The translations under genes were made by a program, and so were the position numbers. Positions 33,954 through 46,125 of a stretch of DNA of 60,409 nt are shown here, piece after piece. The notes beneath the pieces were generated by a model. It saw nothing but the letters and a program-made list of their open reading frames with translations. It had not been told where the DNA came from and searched no databases. Numbering within the stretch: the first letter of the stretch is position 1; every line of letters begins with the position of its first letter. The DNA is from Emmonsiellopsis sp. PD_33 (Eukaryota; Ascomycota; Eurotiomycetes; Onygenales; Ajellomycetaceae): contig JANTQF010000211.1 in the NCBI GenBank assembly GCA_032988165.1, positions 1-60,409 of the forward strand, given 5' to 3'.

Positions 33954-36840
33954 ATGTTTTCATCCGCCTTGAAATCGTTCAGCTCAAACATCTCCGCCAA
34001 CTATCAGCTGTCGCCTCATCCAGCATTCATCTCCGGCCCCTGGAAGGTATATGACGGCAAGAAAAAGAGCACCGGAAACGCGGCTTCCGTGTTCGTTTTC
34101 GATCGGAAATCTCTGGATGCTCGCTCAAGCGGTTTGGGAGGCCGCTCAAATGCTTCATCCTTGAAAAGGGTCCATGAGGAAGTCGTGGAACGGCTTAAGC
34201 GAGAAGCCAGCAACCTAACTCGACTAAGGCACCCGTCGATCCTTCAAGTGCTGGAGCCAGTCGAAGAGACTCGAAATGGCGGTTTGATGTTTGCGACAGA
34301 GCCAGTCACGGCATCTCTATCTGGTCTGCTACGGGAAATGGATGATCAGGAAAGATCTGGCGGAAGGGGTGGCCGCTTCGTCGAGGATCCCAATGGCGGG
34401 ACAAGGCGAAATAATATTGAAATCGATGAGATCGAAATCCAGAAGGGGCTCTTGCAAATCGCAAAGGGTCTAGAATTTTTACATGAATCTGCCGGTCTCG
34501 TCCATGGGAACCTTAACCCAGAAGCCATTTATATCAACGCGAAGTCGGACTGGAAGATATCTGGCTTAGCTTTTGCTGGTCCGTCTGATTCAGGATCACA
34601 ATCATCACTTCCTCCCCTAGCCCTCTCTGAGGTTTTATACCATGACCCCAGATTACCGTCATCGGTTCAACTGGACCTGGATTATTCTTCCCCAGATTTC
34701 ATAATGGACTCAAACATCTCCTCCTCCGCGGACCTCTTCTCCCTTGGCCTTATCATAGTGGCTCTTTATAATTCTCCCCATACCTCGCCCCTCCAAACCC
34801 ACGGCAACGCCTCTACTTTTAAAAAATTACTGAGTTCACCAACAACCGTCCCATCCCAGAGCAACTCATTTCTCTCGTCACGTCCAATACCCAAAGATCT
34901 AGCAGCACAAGTGTTGCCCAGGCTTATCACGAGAAGGCCAGCGCAACGGATGAATGCAAAAGAGTTCCAGCAATCGCAATATTTCGATAACGTTTTAGTT
35001 TCAACCATCCGGTTTTTAGAATCCCTACCCGCAAAGACAATCAACGAAAAGTCCCAGTTTATGAGAGGCCTGGGGCGGGTTTTGGCGGAATTTCCTCCCT
35101 CTGTTCTCGAAAGGAAAGTGCTTGGTGCACTCCTAGAAGAAAGCAAGGACAAGGAATTGTTACCCCTAATTTTGGGGAATGTTTTTAAGATTATCAAAAT
35201 TATCCCCTCTGCACGTCAAGTCGTTCCAAACAAAGTACTTCCCCATCTCAAGGAGATTTTCCTCACAACCGGACCAAAGGGCGCTACACAGGAACGGGAT
35301 ACCAGTAAGGATCCGAGCCTTATGGTAGTACTGGAGAATATGACCCTTATTGCTGAAAACTGCTCTGGCAGGGATTATAAGGACGGTTAGTATATTGATT
35401 CCCAAGGTATCGTTAAATATCACTAACACAGCTTTGCCAGATGTTCTACCCCTAGTCCACCTAGGCCTCGAATCCCACACGCACTCATTGATCGATGCTT
35501 CGATGAGATGCCTTCCGGTGATGCTACCTATTCTTGATTTTTCAACGGTGAAGGACGATGTTTTCCCTCCCATCGCGTCCGTCTTCAGCAGAACTAGCAG
35601 TCTTGCCATCAAGATTCGTGGCCTGGAAGCATTTGGTATTTTATGTGGCGGATCTAACAAGGACCCCTCGGATTCCAACGGTGATTTAATGACCTCCCAG
35701 CCGACAAAAGCCGGTTCGACTTCGATTCTTGACAAGTATACGGTCCAGGAGAAGGTTGTTCCGCTATTAAAAGCCATAAAAACGAAAGAGCCTGCGGTCA
35801 TGATGGCCGCTTTGAACGTGTTTCGACAAGTCGGCCAAATAGCGGAGATTGAATTCATTGCCCTCGAGGTGCTACCAACGTTGTGGAGTTTCAGTCTCGG
35901 CCCGCTACTCAATGTCAAACAGTTCGGTCGTTTTATGGATTTAATAAAATCCCTTTCTTTGAAGATCGAGCAACAACAAACGAAGAAGCTCCAATCGCTT
36001 TCCTCGTCAAATGACCCCACAAATCGCAAAAGCGCCAGTTCCAGTCCATTCGGATTGTTGGATAGCACAGGTGGTGGGACTGAGATTGAAAACACCAAGT
36101 CGGATTTCGAACGTCTAGTACTTGGGAAATCAACGGCACCTACCTCTAGCAACAACGGTTGGGATGGCTGGGCCGCATCACCCAATCCTACCAGCCCACC
36201 AGTGAAAGCAGACACAACTCCCAAGTTTTCTTGGTCGACAGCCAATACTACAAAGACTACGAACAACGCAGGAACTCGAAATCCGGTCTCCAGCTGGTCA
36301 GGATCCAACCAGCGATCAATTACCCCAGATATGAATTTATTCACGAACCTTGCGCCTACGAACCCCCAACAAACATCCTCCTTGCAGCACTCCCAGCCAA
36401 CCTCATGGTCCCCACAAACCTCAGGCGGGATCATGAACCAGTCTTCCCCATCCCTAAGCCAACTCCGTACCGCCACAACAGCATCAACAAGTTCATTCGG
36501 CCAGCCAAATGCCTCAAATGCTTCTTCCTTTTCTGCATTCTCCATCCCCGCACCACCACCGTCAAACGCTCCCCTTTCTACATTCTCCATCCCCCCACCC
36601 CCATCATCATCAAACGCCCCCCTTTCTGCGTTCTCCATCCCTCCACCGCCGTCCTCAAATACCCAACCCCAATATCAACAAGCCTCCTCCGCAGCAAACC
36701 TTCCCATGTCATTTGGCCAGTCGAAACCGAGTACCTTGAGCCAACAGTGGCAGTCCAGCTCGCCAAATTCGATGTCAATGCATCAACAGCAACAGCAACA
36801 ACAGAAAAGGGGCCAGGATCTCTTTGACAGTCTCATATGA
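33954..36840 (+). CDS. SCY1-like pseudokinase with HEAT repeats
   Basis: Cytosolic/Golgi-associated protein of 943 residues, of the SCYL1/Cex1 group involved in COPI traffic and tRNA export. Exon 1 is 33954-35385; exon 2 is 35441-36840, using the CCAG acceptor that gives YKDDVLPLVHLG (an upstream acceptor at 35430-35431 is also in frame). The kinase-like domain (about 30-345) lacks catalytic residues: VHGNLNPE stands where HRDLKxxN would be and KISGLAF replaces DFG. The HEAT region (about 370-660) ends with LSLKIEQQQTK. The tail is disordered, with DGWAASPN, a Ser/Pro triple repeat AFSIPPPPSSN (36532-36660), poly-Gln and the C-terminus GQDLFDSLI. The ATG at 33954 (ACCATGTTTT) starts the conserved MFSSALKSF; upstream in-frame triplets lack ATG. 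Confidence 0.94.
36532..36660 (+). repeat. Threefold 42-45 bp repeat in the SCY1 tail
   Basis: Three in-frame copies encode variants of the AFSIPxPPPSxxNAPLS unit. A coding minisatellite, likely variable in copy number. Confidence 0.75.
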
Positions 36841-37574
36841 GTAGGGAGACCTGATGTTTATTCCCTTGTCAGCTGGCCTGGCGTTTGAAGTGTCGTCTTT
36901 GTCATTTGCCAGAGAAATGCAGTCGCAAAAAATTCACCTTGCGCAGGGATGCATGCATTTTGGCCTACCATCTTAATCCATATCTTCCCCGGCGGATCTA
37001 AAGATAGAGGACGGACAACAGGGCTAGCATTGCTTTCCACTACTCGGAGGCCGTAGGTTTCAGGGCCGGCTCCCTGTCAGTTTACCTTGCAGCGTGAGAC
37101 ACCTTACGCCTCCTGAGCCATACGATGAAGGGAGGGAGGGGCATATATATGGATCTGGCAGTTTATCTAGATCTGTGATGTTTCACTGAGTGATTGAGCC
37201 AGATTTTGTATATAGAATTTTCTTTTCGCTTTTTCTTGCTCTTTCCTTTTCTTTCCTTTCCTTTTTTTTTTTTGCCAACTTTACATTCCTTGATACCACG
37301 CATGCACATTTCCATGACTTTTCATCCAACACGGAAAAAAAAATTCTTTTATCCCACGATTAACTATATAAATAGCCCTCTAATTGACTATGTAGTAGTC
37401 CTAAAATTTATATAATATATTCATAACTTCGTAAAAAATTCGTAGATCCCATGCTACATACATATAACAAACAATTCAATGCGTAGGGTGGCGCGTACGT
37501 CGAATAAAAAAACAGGAGTGTAGAGAAATAAAAGTGATCTGGAGTGTCAAATTTCACCCCCATATTCTTATCCA
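36841..37574. other. Convergent intergenic spacer, SCY1 / GT25
   Basis: Trailers of two converging genes, becoming A/T-rich from 37,190 with C/T and T runs. No gene seen. Confidence 0.55.
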
Positions 37575-38960
37575 TCAGATGGATGGGTATCCATCATCAA
37601 AATCCGTCCTCCCCTCAACGAGCTTCGCCAGATTCATCCTCGTACTCCACCGAATCATCTGCGTCGAGGCATTCTCATAAACCCCATCCGCATGCTCCGA
37701 GATATCACTATGGAACCTCCCCCGCCCCCTTGGCCGATGGTGGTTGAACAGCTGCGGTTGAACGGTTAGACAGACGCCCCTGGCGCGCCCGTTGGCGCCC
37801 TCGCATACATCGCGCAGCATGATGTCGTAGGCGCTGTCGAACTGTTTCACGCCGAGTTCGTAGAGGAGCCGGCGGGCGCCACGCTGGGAGACGGCGTAGG
37901 CGAGGGAGCAGATCGAGCCCATGGCGTGGTGGGTTACGCGTGTGTGGGGGGGGTAGGTCGCGCGCAGGTCGTCTGCGGAGGGGAGGACGACCAGGTGCTC
38001 GGGTCCTGGTACTGTGGCGTCGTTGTGGTAGACTACGCGGCCGCGGGGTAGTTGGTTGGAGAGTGCTGATTTTGATTCGAGCGCTGGGTTGGGGAATTGT
38101 GCTCCGCAGTGGCCTAGCCAGAGGACATCCCATTCATCCCCGTAAGGTGAGGTCTTGGGGGGGACTGTTCGGGGGAGGTTGTTGAGGTCCATGGCTGGTG
38201 GCATTCCGGGTGATTTCACGGGGTCGACATATGTTGGATCAGCGTACCATGATGACTGTGACGATGGAGAGGACGGCAGGGGTTGGAGAAGAGCTCGGGC
38301 AGACAATGCAAAGTCCTGCAGCTGTGATTTGATCCGGACATCCCAATCCGCGTCGTCTTCGATAATTAGCGCTGTGCTGAGGTTGTTGTCGACAATGCTG
38401 GGTGGGAAAAAGCAAACATGTCAAGTTAGCCATAAGTCCAGCGGTGATGAGAAATATAATTATTCAACGGGCTACCCACGCTCGCAGGGCATCCAAATGA
38501 GCCCTCCAACTGCCAATATTCGCTGTTTTGATAGTTTCATGAGAAGCAGGCCACGGCAATGCTTTCTCCTGCACCGCATTTCCATCTACTCCGTCGATCC
38601 AGTCCAGCTGGATACCGGTTAGAGCAGACATCAGATTCAGGCCATCACGACGATCCGTTCGAGACGGTAGATTGATGGCATATATCCGTTCGAACTGTCA
38701 TCGTTCAGATAAGGACCCCCTTTTTTGGTGGAGGTATCACTTACACCAAGGGTCGAATTGGCGACGTCATCTAGGCTTGCACCGCTCACTCTGCATTGTG
38801 AAGAGGGTGGGATTGGACTTGCGATCTGGCGAGGGTTGGATCGAAATAGGAGATAAAGGAGAAGGGTGAGACAGATGCTCATAACCAAGGCACGGCCTGC
38901 CGCTTTTTCCTGATGATTGAGCATCTTCAGCCCGCGAATTGGGATCGTGTGCACCAGCAT
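37575..38960 (-). CDS. Family 25 glycosyltransferase (LPS glycosyltransferase-like), type II membrane protein
   Basis: Predicted 417 residues from exons 38960-38745, 38694-38480 and 38397-37575; donors GTAAGT and GTGGGT, acceptors GACAG and CCCAG, frame kept. A short cytosolic N-terminus is followed by one membrane anchor (about 24-40, LVMSICLTLLLYLLF), then a Ser-rich stem. The catalytic domain starts FERIYAINLPSRTDRR (from residue 73), typical of the GT25 N-terminus, and contains IIEDDADWD (155-163), the acidic metal/nucleotide-sugar motif. A second acidic cluster, DSAYDIMLRDV, follows. The topology implies Golgi/ER luminal activity on glycans; donor and acceptor are unknown. An internal ATG at 38924 would give a 405-residue protein with the same anchor and cannot be excluded. 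Confidence 0.9.
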
Positions 38961-39713
38961 ATCATCTTTTGATTGAAGAGATCATTGATGTTGCCTTCAG
39001 CCGTGAGCGATGCATCCACCATGTCTGATATATACTTTGCTGATTTCCATGCTGACCGAGCTAGGAGCTTTCCCACATGGCCAATCACTCTGATATCCAA
39101 CTCTCTTGCTAAAATTAGCCACTCCCGCTCCGAACTGGTCAGAGATGAGGCCAAGAAAGAAAAATAAAAACAACAGAGATCCATGCTCGATCTCTGCCCG
39201 GCCCAGTGGAACTCGAACACGTCTGATGCAGTTTCACACTAGAGAAAACGTGATCCTGCCCTGATGCGAAGAGACCCACGGAACCGTCGATAATAGGCGC
39301 TTTTACCGCCCTGTCAAAATAAAATTCCAGACATCCACGCTGTATGGACCCAGGGGAACGGAGGCGGACAGGGTTTGTGCATTAGAATATACGATGGGAG
39401 TTATTCCGAGACACCGCCAGTCCATGACTCCATGGACACTCCTTCTTGTCTTCGCTGTGGTGGGCAGCCTGGAGACCCCTGCTGCCATGGGCACTGGTCA
39501 GAGGAATAGAGGCCACTGCTATTCTTGCCCGCCCAGTCAAACGACGCAGGGATGATTGATATCTGCGAATCTCAAGACGGGTTATGAGTGGCAGATGTGG
39601 GATTTGAAGTTGGACATCAAGGATCTGGATGGAAGATTGAACCCCCTTTCACTGCCTTGTGAGGCTAGAATATATATATTTGTTTGTTTAAAAGAATGCT
39701 TCAACAACGGGCG
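38961..39713. other. Upstream flank of the GT25 gene
   Basis: About 750 bp of normal composition with CpG, holding the GT25 promoter. The last CpG is at 39712-39713, immediately before the transposon block. Frames of 60-97 codons on the minus strand look like chance. Confidence 0.5.
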
Positions 39714-39879
39714 TTGATAATAAAAAGATAAGATTTGCAATTGCTTTTGTAGAAGGCAGACATAGGAAGAAGATGGGTGATCAGTGAGGGTAACAAATCC
39801 CTTTGATAGTTGGTTGAATAAATCATATATGTATGAAGTTGGTTGGGCTGGCAGAATGCTATCTCAGTGAGGAACATCA

Positions 39880-40500
39880 GGAAAATACTCATATTTTAGT
39901 GTCCTTTTTCTTACCACCTTTAGGTCACATGTTCTCTTTTGGTCTGCCCTGCTTATCCTCCACCCCAACCTCCTCTTTTCATTCTATTCTCATCCTCAAC
40001 ACCATATCTTTACTGTGTATATATCTTGCAATCTGCCACATCAGTATGTTTGTCACTCCCCCTACCAATCACCCTCTACTGCCTCCTGGGCCCTGTCTGG
40101 CCTTCAGTCCTTCAGTTTTCTTGCTACCTTCAGTGGTTGTTTAGGATCCTTCCAGCATCTCTTATTATAACATCCTTAATGACATCCCAGGTCCTAGGCT
40201 TCCTGTTGGTTTTATTAAGGCTCTGAGGTCTAAAAGAGTGGATAAGACAGCTCAGTTGGCTGTGCTAGTACTATCTGTCCCTATTTTACCTGCTAGGCAC
40301 ATGCTGCCAGTACTGTCTGCTGCTGCCTTAGTACTGCCAGTACAGCCTGTCTCCATCAATGCCCTATTAGCTGTGCCAGTGCTGCCAGTACAGTCTGTCC
40401 CTTTCTCACCTGCTGCACCCACTTGATTGAGTGCTGAGTTTACTCAGTTGAGGGCTGAGTATGAGGCCTATAATCATCAGATGTTTGAGATGAACTAACA
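39880..40500 (+). pseudogene. Pro/Ala-rich reading frame at the 5' side of the Helitron
   Basis: One plus-strand frame (39833-40426, one TAG at 40142-40144) contains FVTPPTNHPLLPPGP, DIPGPRLPVGFIKALRSKR and a repetitive Val/Leu/Pro stretch with LPV-Q-V units, then EFTQLRAEYEAYNHQMFEMN after a stop. It probably represents 5' exons of the Rep-helicase gene or a separate Helitron gene; a CAG acceptor at about 40,894 precedes the next coding stretch. Function unknown. Confidence 0.5.
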
Positions 40501-40894
40501 TTTTAATTATCTCTTTTATTATCTTTATTAGTTCTGATATTCTTCATGTGTCTATATGCTATATATTCTCTCCATGATTTTCACTTCTTACTCATTTACC
40601 ACTGATTCCTTCTCTCTTTTTGATTTTAATGCACTATTTCTCTACTTTCTTAGTATTAGTATTAGATTATTGGTATCATTCATAAGATCATAGGATTGTG
40701 TTAGCTTAGCTCTAGTATTTTTAATCATTATATATATATATAATCTATTATCTGCTGCTCTTTATCAGTCTATTTCTTTATCTACTTTTCTCTGTGGTTT
40801 TTACTTTTTATATCTTTATCTGTTCTATTTATCTTCATTTAAATATTACTATTCTTTTTTTACTGTCATACCTTCTATTATCTTGCCATTTCAG

Positions 40895-43800
40895 GGCCCA
40901 TCTTCCTCTGCCTTCTCTGCTGCAGAGTTAGGGTCTTCTCCTTCAATTCCTCCTCCTGAGACCTCTTCAAGCTCTATGCCTTCATCTGGTCAGGCTTCTA
41001 TTTCACATCATACTTGCAACACCTACTACCAGCAATATATAGTTGATCCTTAGTATGCTCAGTGTTCAGTATGTCTGGGTTTAGCCAAGACAGCTGCCTC
41101 TCCAGTGTCCATCTCTACTGAATCTACCCCTAGAGATCTTCATTCCTGCTCAGATTGTCTTTACCACCTTCCTAATTCCCAGTATAAGCATTGTGATGGT
41201 TGTCAAGCTGCCTATAGAGCTGCAGTTACATCTGACACTTCTGCTGCAGTTATATCTGATACTCTTACTGCAGTTTCTGCTGTATTTATTGCTCAGCTAC
41301 TCCCTTCCTGTACTGATTGTAGCCTTAAACTACTACCTGACCATCAGAGTAGTCACTACACTGCCTGTCAGATGAGGTCTAGGGTCAGGGTTGTTATTAA
41401 GTGTGTCATGTGTGAGGTCTCTTTATTAAATCATCATAAAAGGCACTGCTAGAGCTGTCATGGTGTTTCTATTATTCATCACTATAGAGATTGTGGTTTT
41501 AGCCCTCTCTCTGACAGCTAATTCAGCCATTATCTGAACTACTACAAGAATGAGAGACTAGTCACTAAGTTTTTACATCTTACATGTGATATCTGTCTTC
41601 AGCATTTCAATGGACCTCTAGGTGTTACTACTGAGATCCTTCAGTATCCTGACTGTTTTTCTTCTGGCATTCCTCAGGTCTCTATCTCTCTATTCAATGC
41701 CAGTCATTGGGAGCCTCTGGAACTTAACCATATAGATAAAGCCTATTCTGGGTGTGATGCTTTATTCTAGGCCTCTAAGTTGCCTAAAACAAGCCTCAGT
41801 TCAGGTTTCATCAACTGTTGTAAGAATGGAGACATTTCTTTTCCTTTCTCCTCTATATTAAAGTCTATTGAGAGTTCTATTATTTATAAGTTGTTTTCTG
41901 ACATTCATTTATTGTCCTCTTTCTTCCTGCAAAATATCCAGTCTATCAATTCTTCTTTATCTTTCACTTTAGTTGGCTGGAAGTCTCCTCCTCATCTTTC
42001 TCAGAGTGAGCACCTATATATCATGCAGGTTCAGGGTAGTATTTACCATATGATGAGGCCTTTAGAGCCTGGGGATTCTTCAGCTGCCTTTACCTAGTTG
42101 TATTTTCTTGACCCTCAGGAGGCTACTAGAAATCATGTCCATGGTTAGAACTATGAGCCTCAATGGCATTAGGTTATTACCTTAATTAATATTTATATTC
42201 ATTCAAATAACCCTTTCATCAGTGTCCTCCATCAGGTAAAGAATGTTCTTAGTGCCAGGAAGGAGAGGCTTTCTTACCTGCATTTGAATTCTTCCCTTAA
42301 GCTCATATCTAATAAGGCTGTAGGCTGTCACTATAATCTCCCAATCACTACTAATGAGCTTACTATATTCCTGCCTGATATATCATATAAGTTTTCTGGC
42401 ACTGATTATAGGGATGTTTGCCTCTATCTTCATTAGGCTTCTATCTCTAAGGAGCTTTTACACTATCATTCTGCTAGTGAGGAGCTCCATGTTGGTGATC
42501 TAGCCCTGGATTTTATAGCTTTTCCTCTAGAGGCTGAGTCTTACCCTTATATATTTATTCATTATTAGCACACTCTATTCTTTCCTTTGACATATGCCCT
42601 GTTCTATCCAGCCAGTAGGTTTAATTACTCACATCATATGACTCTGCATGATTTGACTGCTGAAGGTGCATCTTTTCTATTTTTTCTTAATGATCATATA
42701 TTTTCACTGTTTACTGACTGTCTCTCTGTTGCCCAGGCATGTTTTATAAGTATATAAATCTGAGTATCACTCAGTTCTATTACTATCAGCTCTATACTCA
42801 CACCCATTTATTTAATCTTCCTCATCACAGTCAATTTCTCTTCCAGCAGTGATTATTAGATATATGATTGACTATCAATAATTCCAGGCTTAAATACTTC
42901 ATGAATAATCAATCAAAGCTGCATGCTAATATATATAGTCTTTCTCATCTTCAGATTCAGAATAACTTAGACTCTAATGATACTGAATATCATATCTTAC
43001 CTACTTACTTTATCAGCTCTGGCTATCACCATCAGAACATCTATCAGAAGTTTATAGCCTTGATTCAACACTTTTAGAAGCCTACTCTATTCATTACCTT
43101 CATCATAAACCCTGAGTGAAAGGAGATTCAGGATGAGCTTATCCATGGTGAGGATGAGAAGCCTATACAGCACTGAAATGATAGGTCTGATTTGATTGTT
43201 AGGATCTTTAATATGAAGAATCAGGCCCTGCTTTATGAGATTAAGGGTAATGCTCTAGGTATATATATCACCCACATTTAGACTATTGAATATCAGAAGA
43301 GGGGACTACCTCATTCACATATTTTATACTGGCTGGGTGACAACCTTTAATTTATTGAGAAGATAGATGATATCATTTCTATAGAGATGCCTGATCCTCA
43401 AGATTCAGAGAGATAAGAGCTCTATAATATCATTATGAAGCAACTTCTTCATAGGCTCTGTAGACCCCATTTTAACCTCAAGGCTTCCTACTGTGAGACT
43501 GACATCAATGGCACTGTTTATTGTACCAAGTAGTTCCCAAAACCTTACTGTGAGGAGATAACTATTTACTAGTCTCACTACTCATAATATCATCACTGTG
43601 AGGATGATCTTCAGTTTACCTACAACACTGAGAAGGCTAGTTCTGTTGACATCAGCAGCAAATAGGTTGTCCTCTATAACTCTTATCTTATCTGAAGATA
43701 TAAGGCTCATATTAATATTGAAGTCTGTGTTGATATAGCAGCAGTGAAATATCTATATAAATATATCATTAAGGGCTCTAATCATGCTACAGTTAGCTTT

Positions 43801-46125
43801 GATGTGGGTAACAATGAGATTTACAAGTACTATCTGGAACACTATATTAGATGCACTGAAGCTGCCTGGCAGGCTTTAGATTTCAGTGTGAAGAATTACT
43901 ATTCTGAGAATATAGGGCTCATCATCCATCTTCCAGGTAAGTACCACATTGTCTATAACCCTGATGAGGCACAGGAGGTTACACTGGAATAGCTTGATAG
44001 GTAGACCTCTTACCTGCTTGACTTCTTTGAATATAATCATCAGAAACCTCTGACAACTTATCTATACTATGACATGCTCTATTATTTCATCTGGGACCCT
44101 TAAAATCTACACTGGAAGCCCCAGAAGAAGCACTCAATTAGTGCTATTATAAGCTGGATGTATCTTCTCATCCCCTTTCATAATGATGTGTATTATCTGC
44201 ACTATTTACTTACTATCTTGCAGTGTCTAAAGTCTTTTAATGAGTTGCTGACTGTTGCTGGGACCAAGTACCCTACTTTTCAGAAGGTATACTATGCAAG
44301 AGGTATTATTTAATAGGATAACAAGTGGGAATATACATTTAAGGAGGCTGCTGAGATGGAGACAGGGGGGGTACTTCAGTAGATGTTAATATCAGCTATT
44401 ATCTATACTGACCTACTTGATGTTAGTGATATCTAGAAGCTTTTTTCAACAGCCTTTACTGACAATCTGGAGTTTCATTTTGAATATCATGGTTATAATT
44501 TACCCCTATCTGTTGGCTGGACCCTTCAAGAGTTCATACTCAATTATGGCCTTCACCTTATCTAGAATGGCCTTACCCAGGAGGGTCTGGAGCCCAATCA
44601 AATCAAGTCCTAGAGTCTCTCTGAACCTCATTACAATTAGGAGCCTGCTCTTGAGGGCAACCTGCTCATCTCCTAGAAGCTTAATTATAATCACCAATTC
44701 CTTGCTGACAGGGCTACTAAATAAGAAGCTCAGCTAAATGAGGATTAGCAGGCTGCCTATAATACTATTCTCACTGCTATGGAGTCTACCCTCTATAATG
44801 TAAGATTCTTCCTTAATGGCTCTGACAGCACAGGCAAAACCTTTATGTATAATATACTGTGTGACCATCTAAGGTCTCTAGACAAGATAGTTCTCTATAT
44901 TACTAGCACAGGCATTACCACCTAGCTTCTTCCAGGTGATCAGATTGCTCATAAGCATTTCCACATCCCTATTAATATTCAGCTGATCTCAATGTGTAAT
45001 ATATCACATGAGACTTAGTTGACTAAACTTATTCAACAGACTTCACTTATCATTTGGGATAAGACCCTAATAATGCACCACTATATCTTTAATGCTATCA
45101 ACTGAACACTACAGAACCTCCAGGTCAATCTACCTAGGGGCAGTAATAACTTCAGGGGAATTCTAATCATATTTAGTGGTGATTTTCAGCAGACCTTACT
45201 CATTATCATATACAGCACCCAGGATGATACCATTAATGTGTGCATGTAACATGCCAGGGTTTGATTCTCCCTCTACAAGCTACATCTCCATCAGAATATG
45301 CACCTGTTAACTGCTACCTCTGAGGACAGGTCTTTTGCTGATTGATTATTCTATATGTCACATGATGTAGCTCTCTGGGGCTGCCAGCTAATCCTACTCA
45401 AGCTACACTGAACTTTTAACTTCAACAAATTTATTACCTAGGTATATCCAGCACTAAAGACTAGATTTCATGAAAGGGGTTACTTTCAGAGCCATACAAT
45501 CCTTATCACTACAAATAACACAGTTAGCTGTATTAATGATGATCTTCTGGATCAGCTTCTAGATGACCAGGTTGAATACCTCTCAGTTAACACTAGCAAG
45601 TAGAATGATGATCAGAATCATGAGGTAACCTAAAAGTTTATATATTCTCAGAATGCTGTATCTCTTTAACCTGCTATTCTACAAATCAAATAAGATATGT
45701 CATTAATATGTATGCAGAATCTAGACTCACAGCACAGTATTTATAATAGATCTCACATGATCCTTCTCACTTATTCCTCTCAGTATTTGAAGATCTGATT
45801 GGATGGTAGCCCCTTTAATGGGGAGGTACAACTTTTATATCAAATCAAATTGATAAGTAACTCAGAGGATTTTACTGTCTCAATTATTTGACTGTAGTTT
45901 CCTATACACCCAGCCTTCACAATCATAATCAATAAATTATAGGGCTAATTACTCAGTCATATTAGTATTAATCTTCAGAACTCAGTTTTCTCATACAGGC
46001 AGCTTTACATTGCATTATCACATGTAGTCAACTATCATCAAATCTTAATCTTTATAAGTAGTGTCAATCACCATTAGCTTATAGATAATATTGTCTACCC
46101 TGAGGTTCTTCACTTTTAACATTAA
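40895..46125 (+). pseudogene. Helitron Rep-helicase (decayed)
   Basis: From 40,895 the frame gives a Ser/Pro leader, then three Cys/His units: CSDCLYHLPNSQYKHCDGC, CTDCSLKLLPDHQSSHYTAC and CVMCEVSLLNHHKRHC. The Rep domain starts near 42,590 (FPLTYALFYPASRF), with ITFIINPE near 43,105, the rolling-circle HUH-type motif GLPHSHIL near 43,310 and the tyrosine motif KYLYKYIIKGSNHATVSF at 43,747-43,800. The helicase has Walker A FFLNGSDSTGKTFMYN near 44,810-44,860 (original GPGG/GxxxTGKT partly lost), an IIFSGDFQQ segment near 45,170-45,195 and RQLYIALSHV near 45,998-46,027. At least one frameshift (about 42,720-42,860) and numerous TAG/TAA/TGA codons abolish function. Confidence 0.88.

Noticed and set aside
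35166..36638. 490-codon minus-strand frame opposite SCY1
   Set aside because: Antisense shadow: the plus frame carries SCY1 domains; the minus frame has only repetitive sequence arising from the Pro/Ser tail.
44417..44737. 106-codon plus-strand frame in the Helitron
   Set aside because: Out of register with the helicase frame, whose residues (for example FHFEYHGYNLPLSVGW) are visible in the neighbouring frame.
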